Source: Leifsonia psychrotolerans (GTDB lineage Bacteria; Actinomycetota; Actinomycetes; Actinomycetales; Microbacteriaceae). From it: 64,000 nt of DNA. Below, in pieces: positions 1-9,396 of this stretch. The notes under the pieces were generated by a model. The model saw only the letters and a program-made list of their open reading frames with translations, searched no databases and was not told where the DNA came from. How positions within the stretch are numbered: the first letter of the stretch is position 1; every line of letters begins with the position of its first letter. The stretch spans positions 3,410,001-3,474,000 of the forward strand of contig NZ_JACCFM010000001.1 in the NCBI RefSeq assembly GCF_013410665.1, read 5' to 3'. Position numbers and translations under genes: made by a program.

Positions 1-599
1 GAGTGTCGCTGACCATTGCAGGGTCGACGATTTGCCTCGGGCTCATCGTCGGAACGACCCTGGGCGTGCTCGCCGGCTACTTCCGGGGCAGAATCGACAC
101 CGTCGTCGGCGTGCTGACCGACACCGTTCTCGCCTTCCCCGTGCTGATTTTGATCATGACCGTGGTCGCCGTGCGCGGCGCGTCGGTGGAGGCACTGGTT
201 GTTGGACTGGCTGTTGGAACCATGCCGGCCTTCATTCGGATGGCTCGGGCGCACACATTGACGCTGGCGCGTCGGGACTTCGTGAGCGCAGCTCGAAGCA
301 TCGGTGCACGCCACCCGCGCGTGATTATCGGCGACGTGCTGCCGATGATCGCCGGTCCCATGCTCGTCTACAGTCTGGTCGTTGCCGCAATTGTGATGAT
401 GGCCGAGGGATCGCTCAGCTTTCTGGGGTACGGCGTGCCGCCGCCGGCCGCGAGCTGGGGCAGCATGATTGCCTCGGGTCGGCCGGTACTGCAGCAAGCG
501 CCTCATGTGGTGGTCTTTCCAGCACTCATGCTGATTTTCACTGTCATGGCGATGAACGTTTTGGGTGACGGATACGAACGGAAGAGGCAGGCGCGATGA
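1..599 (+). CDS. ABC transporter permease, DppC/OppC type (5' end outside window)
   Basis: This is the C-terminal two thirds of an inner-membrane permease of a peptide/nickel-type ABC importer. The N-terminal ~90 residues lie before the window, so the true start is not visible; a GTG at base 3 is only an in-frame codon. The 198 visible residues hold about five hydrophobic segments. The loop AARSIGARHPRVIIGDVLP (visible residues 96-114) is the EAA coupling motif that contacts the ATPase subunits. The family pairs a DppB and a DppC permease with two ATPases; the two ATPases follow directly, with a 4-base ATGA overlap to the first. The solute-binding protein and partner permease are presumably upstream. 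The downstream context (aromatic lower pathway) suggests the cargo may be an organic acid or oligomer rather than a peptide, but this is inference. Confidence 0.9.
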   Translation, partial: VSLTIAGSTICLGLIVGTTLGVLAGYFRGRIDTVVGVLTDTVLAFPVLILIMTVVAVRGASVEALVVGLAVGTMPAFIRMARAHTLTLARRDFVSAARSIGARHPRVIIGDVLPMIAGPMLVYSLVVAAIVMMAEGSLSFLGYGVPPPAASWGSMIASGRPVLQQAPHVVVFPALMLIFTVMAMNVLGDGYERKRQAR

Positions 600-1633
600 C
601 CAAGAACAGGCCGATGCCCCCGGGGCAGTCGATGGTCGCCACTGACATCACGACCCGATTCTCGACGGAACGTGGTGAGTTGTGTGCGGTGGAGCAGGTT
701 GATTTTCACGTCATGCCCGGAGAAGCAGTTGGTTTGGTCGGTGAATCTGGTTCGGGGAAATCCGTTCTTACGCGCACCATGATGGGTCTCAACGCCGGCT
801 CCGACGGGGTCAGTACCTCAGGGCGGGCTGTTTTGGGCGGTGTCGACCTGCTGTCGCTGACCCAGAAACAGCTCCGAGGCATCTGGGGTCGACGCATCGG
901 GATTGTGCTGCAAGATCCGCTCTCGTCGTTGAACCCTGTCCGTCGAGTCGGTACCCAAATCGTCGAAACCATTCGCCGGCATAGAAGCGGAACGACCACT
1001 TCCGAGGCTCGAGTGCAGGCCGAGCAGATTTTGCGCGAGGTCGGCATTGCAGATCCGGCCGCTCGACTCGCCGTCTACCCGCACCAGATGTCTGGCGGAA
1101 TGCGGCAACGGGTCATGATCGCAATCGCTCTGAGCGGTGACCCCGATGTGCTCATTGCCGATGAACCGACCACCGCGTTGGACGTCACCGTGCAACGCCA
1201 GATCTTGGATCTGCTTGATAGGGAGCGGCGGGCGAGGAAGATGGGGCTCATTTTGGTTACGCACGATCTCTCAGTCGTTGCCTCCCGCACCGACAGAGTG
1301 GTGGTGATGTACGCGGGCCAGATCGTGGAGGAGGCGCCAACGCGGGATCTCTTTGCCACCCCTCTGATGCCCTACACGCGCGCACTGCTGAACGCAGTTC
1401 CCCCGATGGACGGCCCGATCCATCTGACCTTGGCAGCGATACCGGGTGGCCCACCTGACCTGTCCGAACCGATCTCGGGCTGTCGGTTCGCGCCACGCTG
1501 CGTCCGAGTGCAGGCGCGCTGCACCGTCGAGGCTCCCGAACTTCGGGAAGCCGATGACAATCCAGAACATCGCATCCGCTGTCATTTTCCGTTGATGCCC
1601 AGAGACGCAGTCCACACGCGAGGTGAATCATGA
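596..1633 (+). CDS. ABC transporter ATP-binding protein, DppD/OppD type
   Basis: This is the cytoplasmic ATPase of the peptide/nickel-type importer, 345 residues, the usual family length. The Walker A motif GESGSGKS is at residues 49-56, the signature SGGMRQR at about 166-172, and Walker B LIADEP at about 186-191, followed by the switch histidine in VTHDLS. The C-terminal oligopeptide/dipeptide extension contains CRFAPRC, the cysteine motif typical of DppD/OppD proteins. The ATG overlaps the stop of the permease (ATGA), and its own stop overlaps the start of the second ATPase, so the three are translationally coupled. The substrate cannot be read from the sequence. Confidence 0.94.
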   Translation: MTKNRPMPPGQSMVATDITTRFSTERGELCAVEQVDFHVMPGEAVGLVGESGSGKSVLTRTMMGLNAGSDGVSTSGRAVLGGVDLLSLTQKQLRGIWGRRIGIVLQDPLSSLNPVRRVGTQIVETIRRHRSGTTTSEARVQAEQILREVGIADPAARLAVYPHQMSGGMRQRVMIAIALSGDPDVLIADEPTTALDVTVQRQILDLLDRERRARKMGLILVTHDLSVVASRTDRVVVMYAGQIVEEAPTRDLFATPLMPYTRALLNAVPPMDGPIHLTLAAIPGGPPDLSEPISGCRFAPRCVRVQARCTVEAPELREADDNPEHRIRCHFPLMPRDAVHTRGES

Positions 1634-2595
1634 GCACGCCCATCCTTCAGGTGCGTGACGTGCACGTTCGATACGGTCGCAACGGGTTACACGCTGTGGC
1701 TGGAGTCGATCTGGATTTAGCGCGAGGTGAGACCCTGGGCGTCGTCGGTGAGTCCGGCTGCGGCAAGTCCTCGCTGGCTCGAGCACTCATGCAGATGCCC
1801 CCGCCATCGGCCGGAACCGTCGCATACAACGGGCAAGAATTGACCGGCCTGCGCGGGCAGGAGCTGCGTCGAATCCGCCTCGATCTGCAGATGGTTTTTC
1901 AAGATCCGATTGCGTCCTTGCACCCCCTGCGCACCGTCCGCCAACTCGTGGGCGAACCACTCGGGGTATGGCGTATCGGCACGAAGGACGAGCGCAAGGT
2001 TACCGTCGACGAGATGCTCCGCGCGGTTGGACTCGACCCCGACGTCGCTGGTGATCGACGCCCCGGACAGCTGTCGGGTGGGCAATGTCAACGTGTGGCG
2101 ATCGCGAGGGCTCTCGTGGCGGGTGCGCGCGTGCTCATCTGCGATGAGCCCATCTCCTCGCTGGACGTCTCGTTGCGAGCCACCGTTCTCAACCTGCTCG
2201 AAGAACTCAAAGAGCGGATGGACTTGTCGATCCTCTTTATCGCGCACGACCTGGCCGTCGTGCGAAATATTTCGGATCGGGTCATGGTGATGTATCTCGG
2301 AAAGGTGTGCGAGGTCGGGCCGTCGGCGGAACTGTTCGCGAGTCCCCTGCATCCGTACACCCGTGCCTTGATCGACTCGGTGCCGGTGGCGATGCCCGGT
2401 GCTGCCACCCCGGAACCCGCGATCATCGGTGACCCGCCGTCACCGAGCAATGTTCCGTCAGGCTGCCGCTTTCGCACACGGTGTCCGCTTGCACAGCAGG
2501 TCTGTGCGGAGGAAGAACCGCAGCTTCGCGAGATGGAACCGCACCATTCCGTTGCGTGCCACTTCGCCGAGACACCGGGAGAAGGGAAACGATGA
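1630..2595 (+). CDS. ABC transporter ATP-binding protein, DppF/OppF type
   Basis: This is the second ATPase of the importer, 321 residues. Walker A GESGCGKS lies at residues 40-47. The signature is LSGGQCQR, with Cys where Gln is usual, and Walker B is VLICDEP. The C-terminus carries the oligopeptide-transporter extension with CRFRTRC. It overlaps the preceding gene by ATGA and the following IclR gene also by ATGA, so transporter and regulator appear to be one transcript. DppD and DppF normally form a heterodimer on the cytoplasmic face of the two permeases. Confidence 0.93.
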   Translation: MSTPILQVRDVHVRYGRNGLHAVAGVDLDLARGETLGVVGESGCGKSSLARALMQMPPPSAGTVAYNGQELTGLRGQELRRIRLDLQMVFQDPIASLHPLRTVRQLVGEPLGVWRIGTKDERKVTVDEMLRAVGLDPDVAGDRRPGQLSGGQCQRVAIARALVAGARVLICDEPISSLDVSLRATVLNLLEELKERMDLSILFIAHDLAVVRNISDRVMVMYLGKVCEVGPSAELFASPLHPYTRALIDSVPVAMPGAATPEPAIIGDPPSPSNVPSGCRFRTRCPLAQQVCAEEEPQLREMEPHHSVACHFAETPGEGKR

Positions 2596-3371
2596 CAACC
2601 ACGCCGCACGAACCCGCCGGCTCCCTCGCATCGACGACCATGGTCGAACGAACCGTTCTCATCCTGCGGGTCTTCGAACGGTCGGCGGCCTTGCTCAGCC
2701 TCGGTCAGGTCGCCGCGCGCTCGGGTCTGCCGCGCTCATCAGTTCATCGCATTCTGCAGCAACTCGTCGAGGCACGATGGTTGGAGCGTCTTGATACGGA
2801 CTATCGGCTGGGCTTGCGAATGTTTGAGATCGGCAGTCTCGTCGCTCATCGCAACCGGGTCAGCTCTGCGTCACGGCCACTCATGCAGGAGCTCTGCTCG
2901 TCGACGGGCCACGTCGTGCATCTGGCAATTCTCGATGAACGGGATGTCGTATATCTCGAGAAGGTCGGTGGGGCGCTGGCGAACCAGATGCCGTCTCGAG
3001 TTGGTGGTCGACTACCGGCACACTGCACGGGGGTTGGCAAAGCGCTCCTGGCCTATTCGCCCAGGCCAGTCGTCGAAGAATACCTGGCCGGCGGGCTTGC
3101 ACCGCGGACCACCTCGACAATTTCGTCGGAGGAGGAATTCGAGGCCGAGATGGCGAGAATCCGCGGAACCGGATACGCGACGGAGCTGGGCGAGTCGATG
3201 CCGGGAATGGCCTGCGGGGCGGCTCCGATCCTCGAGGCGGGCAATGCGATCGCGGCGATTTCGGTCAGCGGGCCAAGGCAGCACGTCGATGTTGACGCGA
3301 TGAAGCATCGGATCATGTGGGCGGCCGCCGAAATCTCCCGGGCGATCGCCTCTGCGCCCCGGTTGGGATGA
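2592..3371 (+). CDS. IclR-family transcriptional regulator
   Basis: This is a 259-residue IclR protein with an N-terminal winged helix (LSLGQVAARSGLPRSSVHRI is the recognition region) and a C-terminal effector-binding domain. The in-frame upstream extension is rejected because the ATG chosen overlaps the stop of the ATPase (ATGA) and gives the usual IclR length. Its place between an importer and three catabolic genes suggests that it controls this operon in response to the imported compound or an intermediate. IclR proteins can activate or repress; the sequence does not say which applies here. Confidence 0.92.
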   Translation: MTTTPHEPAGSLASTTMVERTVLILRVFERSAALLSLGQVAARSGLPRSSVHRILQQLVEARWLERLDTDYRLGLRMFEIGSLVAHRNRVSSASRPLMQELCSSTGHVVHLAILDERDVVYLEKVGGALANQMPSRVGGRLPAHCTGVGKALLAYSPRPVVEEYLAGGLAPRTTSTISSEEEFEAEMARIRGTGYATELGESMPGMACGAAPILEAGNAIAAISVSGPRQHVDVDAMKHRIMWAAAEISRAIASAPRLG

Positions 3372-3425
3372 ATGGCCAGAATGCTGTCTCGATGAGTGGG
3401 ATGCCGGAGCGGTCGAGGAGTGACG

Positions 3426-4226
3426 GTGCGAAACGATGAGAACATGGTGAATTCAGCGACGAGAACAGAGGCAGCACGCGCCCTACGACAGGCTGCGGCG
3501 AACCGGGAACCCATCGCTCGTCTGAGCAGCACGTTTCCTGGCTTGTCCCTGGCCGACGCGTATGCGATCCAAACCTTGAACATTCAGCTCGACGTTGCGT
3601 CGGGCTCGCGGATCATCGGACACAAATTGGGTCTCACCTCACCGGTCATGCAAGAGATGATGGGAGTGGATGAGCCTGACTTCGGGCACCTAATGGACAC
3701 GATGCTGCTCGACTCGACACGCGCCGTGTCGCTGGGCTCCTACATTCAGCCACGCATTGAAGTGGAGTTGGCATTCGTGTTAGCAGAGGCGTTGTCCGCC
3801 GATTGCACGGAAGCAGACGTTCTCTCGGCGACAGCGTATGTCGTGCCGTGCATCGAGCTGATCGACAGCCGCATCGAGAACTGGAACATTCACCTGATCG
3901 ACACCATCGCCGATAATGCCTCATCTGCGGCAGTCATCCTGGGAGACACCCGTATTTCGCCGTTGGAGTGGTCCCTCGATGATATCGATGCGCGCCTCGT
4001 GATCAACGGCCAGGAGGTTGCTGCCGGGTCAACGAGCGCTGTACTCGGCCACCCTGCTCGTTCCGTTGCATGGCTTGCCCGCACCCTCGCCGGCTTCGGT
4101 GTCGCACTGGAACCCGGCCATGTGGTGCTCTCCGGGTCATGTACACGAGCCATCGACGTGGTTCCGGGCGATCGGGCAGAAGCACGATTCACGGGTCTTG
4201 GCGACGTCGTCGTGACGTTCGACTAG
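3426..4226 (+). CDS. mhpD: 2-oxopent-4-enoate hydratase (MhpD/DmpE family)
   Basis: This enzyme would hydrate 2-hydroxypenta-2,4-dienoate (2-oxopent-4-enoate) to 4-hydroxy-2-oxovalerate, the first lower step after meta-cleavage of catechols. The conserved metal-site segment QPRIEVELAFVL and the segment DSRIENWNIHLIDT followed by DNASS are characteristic of the hydratase/4-oxalocrotonate decarboxylase family. A GTG start is chosen because GAGGAG lies 5 nt upstream; an ATG six codons later lacks a good site. The next two genes encode the following two pathway steps, which favours hydratase over decarboxylase. Confidence 0.88.
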   Translation: MRNDENMVNSATRTEAARALRQAAANREPIARLSSTFPGLSLADAYAIQTLNIQLDVASGSRIIGHKLGLTSPVMQEMMGVDEPDFGHLMDTMLLDSTRAVSLGSYIQPRIEVELAFVLAEALSADCTEADVLSATAYVVPCIELIDSRIENWNIHLIDTIADNASSAAVILGDTRISPLEWSLDDIDARLVINGQEVAAGSTSAVLGHPARSVAWLARTLAGFGVALEPGHVVLSGSCTRAIDVVPGDRAEARFTGLGDVVVTFD

Positions 4227-4244
4227 AAGACGTAGAGGAGAGTA

Positions 4245-5153
4245 ATGAAAAAAGTGACAGCCGCGATCGTTGGATCCGGCAATATCGGGACCGACCTGAT
4301 GTACAAGCTTCTCCGATCAGACGTGGTCGAACCACGCTGGATGATCGGCATCGACCCGCAGAGCGAAGGACTTCAGCGCGCACGTGATGAAGGACTGATC
4401 GCATCGTCCGGCGGCGTCGAGTGGCTTCTTGCTCAGAACGAGCTTCCTGAGATCGTCTTTGAAGCCACCTCGGCGTACGCCCACCGGGAGAACGCGCCGA
4501 AGTACGCTGCGCTCGGGATCCGTGCCGTTGATCTCACCCCGGCGGCGGTGGGTCCTGCCGTTGTGCCTTCACTCAACATCGAGCACCATGAGAACGCCGA
4601 GAACGTGAACCTGATCACCTGCGGGGGGCAAGCGACGATTCCCATCGTCGCCGCAGTCGCACAGGTCACCCCCGTGGCGTACGCGGAGATCGTCGCCAGC
4701 ATCGCCTCTCCGTCGGCGGGGCCCGGCACCCGTGCCAATATCGACGAGTTCACACTGACGACTTCGCAGGCCATCCAATCGGTGGGTGGCGCTGCGACCG
4801 GAAAAGCAATCATCATCATGAACCCGGCCGAGCCACCGATGATGATGCAGGACACTGTCTTCTGCGCCATTTCTGACGATGCCGACCGACACGCGATTGC
4901 CGACGCCATTCGGGCGATGGTGGACCGAGTGGCGGAATATGTGCCCGGTTACCGCCTTCGAACAGAGCCTCAGTTCCGCGATGCTGATCCATCGACGGGT
5001 TCCCCTGCCTGTGTCATGACGTTCCTTGAAGTAACGGGAGCCGGCGACTTTCTCCCGCCGTATGCCGGGAATCTTGACATCATGACAGCCGCAGCGACGC
5101 GCGTGGGTGAAGGAATCGGGCGTGCTATTCGCCGCAATGAAGGGAAAAATTAG
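4245..5153 (+). CDS. mhpF: acetaldehyde dehydrogenase (acylating), MhpF/DmpF family
   Basis: This enzyme oxidises acetaldehyde (and usually propionaldehyde) to the acyl-CoA with NAD+ and CoA, and forms a channelling complex with the aldolase encoded next. The Rossmann motif [12 protein letters not shown] is at residues 6-17 and the catalytic cysteine is C126 in NLITCGGQA. Length is 302 residues, typical for the family. AGGAGAG precedes the ATG. The aldolase starts one base after the stop, consistent with cotranslation of the two partners. A propionaldehyde substrate would link it to the Prp genes close by. Confidence 0.94.
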   Translation: MKKVTAAIVGSGNIGTDLMYKLLRSDVVEPRWMIGIDPQSEGLQRARDEGLIASSGGVEWLLAQNELPEIVFEATSAYAHRENAPKYAALGIRAVDLTPAAVGPAVVPSLNIEHHENAENVNLITCGGQATIPIVAAVAQVTPVAYAEIVASIASPSAGPGTRANIDEFTLTTSQAIQSVGGAATGKAIIIMNPAEPPMMMQDTVFCAISDDADRHAIADAIRAMVDRVAEYVPGYRLRTEPQFRDADPSTGSPACVMTFLEVTGAGDFLPPYAGNLDIMTAAATRVGEGIGRAIRRNEGKN

Positions 5154-5154
5154 C

Positions 5155-6165
5155 ATGTTCAACGCAGAGCTGGACTTCCGAGTCACCGATTCGACGTTGC
5201 GGGATGGCTCGCACGCCATGCAGCATCGTTTCACCCCTGGCCAGGTGCGCGACATCGTGGCTGGCCTGGATGGCGCCGGCGTTCCGGTCATTGAGGTCAG
5301 TCACGGAGACGGGTTGGGAGGCTCATCGTTCAACTACGGCTTCAGCCATACGAGCGAATTGGAACTCATCAGTGTCGCGGTGGAAACCGCGAAGTCGGCA
5401 AAGATCGCGTTCTTGATGCTGCCGGGCCTGGGAGTCAAAGACGACATTCGGGCCGCTGCAGACCGCGGCGCGCAAGTCTGTCGAATCGCCACCCACGTGA
5501 CCGAGGCCGACATCGCGGTGCAACACTTCGGGCTTGCACGTGAGCGTGGACTCGAGACGGTCGGCTTCTTGATGATGTCGCACTCCCAGGGACCGGAAGA
5601 AATTGCCCGGCAAGGTCGAATCATGGCGGATGCGGGATGTCAGTGTGTCTATGTCGTGGACTCGGCGGGTGCCTTGATCCTGAACGAGGTGTCAGATCGT
5701 GTTGCTGCACTCGTTGCCGAGTTGGGGACGGACGCTCAGGTTGGCTTTCACGGCCATGAAAACTTGGGTGTCGCCGTCGCAAACTCGATTCTCGCGGTGC
5801 GGGCAGGTGCCGTTCAGATCGATGGATCCACCAGGCGGCTCGGCGCCGGCGCGGGCAATACTCCCACCGAAGTCCTCGCGGTGGTCGCGGAGCGGTTGGG
5901 CTATCGCACGGGCATCGACCCGAGCCTCATGCTTGATGTGGCAGAAGACGTGGTTCGTCCGCTCATGGACGATGAATGTCGACTCGACCGCATGGCCATC
6001 ACCATCGGTTACGCCGGCGTCTACTCCAGCTTCCTCAAGCATGCTCAGCGGATCGCCGAGCAGTACGGGGTCTCCGGTGCGGACATCCTGCGTGAAGCGG
6101 GCCGCCGACGGCTCGTCGGCGGCCAAGAAGACCAACTCGTCGCGATTGCAGCGACCCTGGCCTAG
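5155..6165 (+). CDS. mhpE: 4-hydroxy-2-oxovalerate aldolase (MhpE/DmpG family)
   Basis: This is a class II aldolase that splits 4-hydroxy-2-oxovalerate into pyruvate and acetaldehyde, with the aldehyde channelled to the dehydrogenase encoded upstream. The HMGL-like TIM barrel starts with [15 protein letters not shown]; the metal ligands are the Asp of LRDG and the HGH of GFHGHENLG. The longer reading frame begins inside mhpF, but the ATG at base 5155 follows an AAGGGA site and begins one base after the mhpF stop, giving 336 residues, the normal size. Its TAG stop shares the sequence CTAG with the stop of the convergent dehydrogenase gene. Confidence 0.94.
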   Translation: MFNAELDFRVTDSTLRDGSHAMQHRFTPGQVRDIVAGLDGAGVPVIEVSHGDGLGGSSFNYGFSHTSELELISVAVETAKSAKIAFLMLPGLGVKDDIRAAADRGAQVCRIATHVTEADIAVQHFGLARERGLETVGFLMMSHSQGPEEIARQGRIMADAGCQCVYVVDSAGALILNEVSDRVAALVAELGTDAQVGFHGHENLGVAVANSILAVRAGAVQIDGSTRRLGAGAGNTPTEVLAVVAERLGYRTGIDPSLMLDVAEDVVRPLMDDECRLDRMAITIGYAGVYSSFLKHAQRIAEQYGVSGADILREAGRRRLVGGQEDQLVAIAATLA

Positions 6166-7037
6166 GCGTAGCTGTAAAAACCTCGTCCGGACTTCTGCCC
6201 GAGGTGGCCGCGTTCGAGAAGGCGTCGCAGATTGTTCGGCACGATCACGGCGGCATCCTTCGTCTCGCCGTAGAGGGCGTCGGCGGCCTCGCAGATGACA
6301 TCCAAGCCGACGAGGTCCGACAGTCTCAACGGCCCCATCGGATGCCCGCAGCCCAGCCGCATGCCCTCATCGATGGCTTCGGCGCTGGCGTAACCGCTGT
6401 CCAACATCCGTGCGGCCGACAGAAGAAACGGGATGAGCAGGGCGTTGACCACAAAACCGGGGCGGTCCGTGACCAGAAGTGGCGTCTTGCCGAGCCGATC
6501 GCGAACGAAACGATCCAGGGTGTCGCGGACGCCGACAGCCGTCTCAAGCGTCGAGATCACCTCGACCAGAGGCATTTTCGAGGCGGGATTGAAGAAGTGC
6601 AAGCCGAGAAAGCGTGATGGATCAGCGAATGGGACCGACAGTCGGGTGATCGGAATCGAGGAGGTGTTGCTTGCGATGACCGTCGCAGCAGAGACGACGG
6701 CTTCGATGCTCTGAAGCACCTCAAGTTTCAGATCCAACCGTTCGGGAACGGCCTCGATCACGAGGTCGGCACCGGCGATGCCCTCGAGCGACGTGGAGGT
6801 GATCAACCGCGCGTGAGCCGTGGTCGCGGCGGCCGCGCTGAGCTGCTCCTTTGCGACCGCCCGCTGGAGGGCGGCTGCGATGGTCGTGCTCGCAGCCTCG
6901 AGCGCAACGGGGTTCGCGTCATGCAGGATGACGCTCACTCCGCCGCGCAGACAGGATTCGGCGATGCCGCGACCCATCGCGCCACTGCCGACGATCGCGA
7001 CGGTCTCGATCGCGACGGTCTCACTCACGCGGCTCAT
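6162..7037 (-). CDS. 3-hydroxyacyl-CoA (3-hydroxybutyryl-CoA) dehydrogenase
   Basis: This protein of 291 residues has an N-terminal NAD-binding motif ([14 protein letters not shown]) and the 3-hydroxyacyl-CoA dehydrogenase C-terminal domain. The catalytic segment [13 protein letters not shown] contains the expected His, and Glu lies in NPxxxMPLVE. It would oxidise (S)-3-hydroxyacyl-CoA to 3-oxoacyl-CoA. The ATG overlaps the stop of the thiolase gene (ATGA), so the pair forms a beta-oxidation or acetoacetyl-CoA module at the end of the prp transcript. The chain-length preference is not visible. Confidence 0.92.
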   Translation of the reverse strand: MSRVSETVAIETVAIVGSGAMGRGIAESCLRGGVSVILHDANPVALEAASTTIAAALQRAVAKEQLSAAAATTAHARLITSTSLEGIAGADLVIEAVPERLDLKLEVLQSIEAVVSAATVIASNTSSIPITRLSVPFADPSRFLGLHFFNPASKMPLVEVISTLETAVGVRDTLDRFVRDRLGKTPLLVTDRPGFVVNALLIPFLLSAARMLDSGYASAEAIDEGMRLGCGHPMGPLRLSDLVGLDVICEAADALYGETKDAAVIVPNNLRRLLERGHLGQKSGRGFYSYA

Positions 7038-8218
7038 GCGTCGAACCGCTTGATCAGCGCGGCGAGGGCCTGGCCGCCTCCGATGCACATCGTGACGATG
7101 CCATAGTCGAGGTTGCGGCGCTGCAGATCCTTTGCGGCGCGAAGCAACAGGATCGCGCCGGTTGCGCCGACCGGGTGGCCGAGTGCGATCGCGCCGCCAT
7201 ACGGATTAGTGCGCTCCGGATCCAGGCCGGCGTCACGGATCACGGCGACGGCCTGCGAGGCGAAGGCCTCATTGAGTTCGACCGTGTCGATGTCGTCGGG
7301 CGTCAGGCCGGTTTCGGCGAAGAGTTTGCGCAGGGCAAGTGTCGGCGCGTACCCCATCAGCTCGGGTTCCAGTGCCGCTGTGCTGACGTACTCGAGTGTC
7401 GCGAGGCCGCCGAGGCCACGCTCGCGCACACGTTCCTCACCCATCAACACGACCGCCGCTGCGCCATCGTTGATGCCCGATGAATTGCCGGCCGTCACGC
7501 TGCCGTCCCCACGGAACGCAGGTCGAAGGGCCGCAAGGCTCTCGAACGTCGTCTCGGGGCGAGGATGCTCATCGAGAGTGACCGTCACCGGGTGACGGCC
7601 CGCGATCTCGACCGGCGTGATCTCGTCGGCGAAGGCCGCCAGAGCCTCGGGCGTGCCCGCCCGACGCTGGCTCTCCGCGGCGAACCGATCCTGTTCGTCC
7701 CGAGAGACGCCGTAGGTTGCGGCGACGTTCTCGGCTGTCACGCCCATGTGCTGACCGCTGAACGGATCGGTCAACATCGCCACGGTTCCGTCGACGAGGG
7801 TTCGATCGCCGAGACGGCCATTGTCGCGCGCGTTGAAGTCGAGAAATGGCATGCGTGACATGGACTCGTTGCCACCGGCGAGGATCGCTTCTGCTCCACC
7901 CCACCGCAACTGCTGGGCGCCGGACCAGATGGCTTGCAGCCCGCTGCCGCACAGGCGGTTCACGGTGAAGGCCGGGGTCTGCACCGGAAAGCCGGCTGCG
8001 ATCGCGACCCGACGGGCATTGTAGGCATCCGGCCCGACCTGACCGATGCAGCCCATGATGACCTCATCGATCTCTTCCGCGCCGATGCTGCTCCGCTGAA
8101 GGGCTGCGCGCGCGGCGATCGCCCCGAGCTCGTGGGCGGGAACCGATTTGAGGCTGCCGCCATACCGCCCGACTGGGGTGCGGGCTCCATCGACGATGAC
8201 GATCCGTGCTTCTGTCAC
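7034..8218 (-). CDS. acetyl-CoA acyltransferase/acetyltransferase (thiolase)
   Basis: This is a 394-residue thiolase with the complete catalytic set: nucleophile C90 in NRLCGSGLQ, the His of ALGHPVGATG and the second Cys of MCIGGGQ near the C-terminus. It cleaves 3-oxoacyl-CoA with CoA, or condenses acetyl-CoA in reverse. The GTG start gives the normal length. It follows prpC by 30 bases and overlaps the dehydrogenase gene. Together these genes could feed acetyl-CoA and propionyl-CoA into the methylcitrate and TCA cycles. Assignment as degradative or biosynthetic is not possible from sequence. Confidence 0.94.
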   Translation of the reverse strand: MTEARIVIVDGARTPVGRYGGSLKSVPAHELGAIAARAALQRSSIGAEEIDEVIMGCIGQVGPDAYNARRVAIAAGFPVQTPAFTVNRLCGSGLQAIWSGAQQLRWGGAEAILAGGNESMSRMPFLDFNARDNGRLGDRTLVDGTVAMLTDPFSGQHMGVTAENVAATYGVSRDEQDRFAAESQRRAGTPEALAAFADEITPVEIAGRHPVTVTLDEHPRPETTFESLAALRPAFRGDGSVTAGNSSGINDGAAAVVLMGEERVRERGLGGLATLEYVSTAALEPELMGYAPTLALRKLFAETGLTPDDIDTVELNEAFASQAVAVIRDAGLDPERTNPYGGAIALGHPVGATGAILLLRAAKDLQRRNLDYGIVTMCIGGGQALAALIKRFDA

Positions 8219-8248
8219 AGTTCTGTTCCTTCTGCTTGCGGGTCAGAT

Positions 8249-9379
8249 TCAGGCTGGGGACGACGCAGTCAAGTGCCGCTCGTCCTCACCGTTGTAGGCA
8301 CTCAATGGGCGAATCAGCGCGTTCGATTCGAGCTGCTCCATGATGTGCGCGGTCCAGCCGGTGATTCGACTGGCCACAAACAGGGGAGTGAACGCGGCCG
8401 TGTCGAAACCCATCAGGTGATAGGCCGGTCCCGACGGGTAGTCGAGGTTCGGCAGGATGCGTTTGCGCTCGGTCATCGCCGTCTCGAGCGTGTCGTAGAG
8501 GGCGAGGAGGTCGTGCCGGTCATAGTGCTCGATCAGAGTGTCGAGCGAGGCCTTCATCGTCGGCACCCGCGAGTCGCCTGACTTATAGACACGGTGACCG
8601 AACCCCATGATCTTGCGCTTCTCGGTCAGCGCGGTTTCGAGCCATTCCTCGGCCCGCTCCGCCTCGCCGATTTCCTCGAAGATGTGCATGACTGCCTCGT
8701 TTGCTCCGCCGTGCAGCGGCCCCTTGAGGGCACCGATCGCGCCGGTCACGGCCGAGTACAGATCGGACAGTGTCGACGTGATCACCCGAGCGGTGAAGGT
8801 TGAGGCGTTGAAGGAGTGCTCGGCGTAGAGCACCATCGACACCCGGAACGCGTCGACCACGGCCGGCGCCGGCACCTCGCCAAACGCCATGTAGAGGAAG
8901 TTCTCCGAGTAGTCGAGGTCGTCACGCGGCGGAATCAAATCCTGCCCGCGACGACGGCGCTGGTCGTAGGCGACGATGGCCGGAAGCTGCGCGAGCAGGT
9001 TCAGCGAGGCGTCCAGGTTCGACGCGCGACTGCTGTTCTCGGCATCCGGGTCACTCGCCCCGATTAGGCTCACGGCGGTGCGCACGACATCCATCGGATG
9101 CGCCGTCAACGGAATCAGGTCGATCACGGCCTTGACCGCCGGGGCCAGTGCCCGGCGGGCCCGCTCGGCAGCCTGGAAGTCGCTCAGTTCGGAAGCTGTC
9201 GGCAGTTCGCCGTGCCAGAGCAGATAGGCGACCTGCTCGAATGAGCAGTGCGCGGCGAGCTCGGGCACCGGGTAGCCGCGGTACAGCAGTGAGTTTGTCT
9301 CGGGGTTGACCCGCGAGATTGCGGTGTAGTCGACGACGACCCCGGTGAGGCCTTTGCGAATTTCAGACGTCTCGCTCAT
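8249..9379 (-). CDS. prpC: 2-methylcitrate synthase / citrate synthase
   Basis: This is a 376-residue citrate-synthase fold protein. Visible active-site segments are YAEHSFNASTF, GPLHGGANEAV and FGHRVYKSGDSR. Citrate and methylcitrate synthases are hard to separate by motif; the location between prpB and catabolic genes supports the condensation of propionyl-CoA with oxaloacetate to 2-methylcitrate. The gene begins 17 bases after prpB and is followed closely by the thiolase gene. Actinobacterial members are often bifunctional, so citrate synthase activity is likely as well. Confidence 0.93.
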   Translation of the reverse strand: MSETSEIRKGLTGVVVDYTAISRVNPETNSLLYRGYPVPELAAHCSFEQVAYLLWHGELPTASELSDFQAAERARRALAPAVKAVIDLIPLTAHPMDVVRTAVSLIGASDPDAENSSRASNLDASLNLLAQLPAIVAYDQRRRRGQDLIPPRDDLDYSENFLYMAFGEVPAPAVVDAFRVSMVLYAEHSFNASTFTARVITSTLSDLYSAVTGAIGALKGPLHGGANEAVMHIFEEIGEAERAEEWLETALTEKRKIMGFGHRVYKSGDSRVPTMKASLDTLIEHYDRHDLLALYDTLETAMTERKRILPNLDYPSGPAYHLMGFDTAAFTPLFVASRITGWTAHIMEQLESNALIRPLSAYNGEDERHLTASSPA

Positions 9380-9396
9380 GTGGAGTTCCTTAGTTT

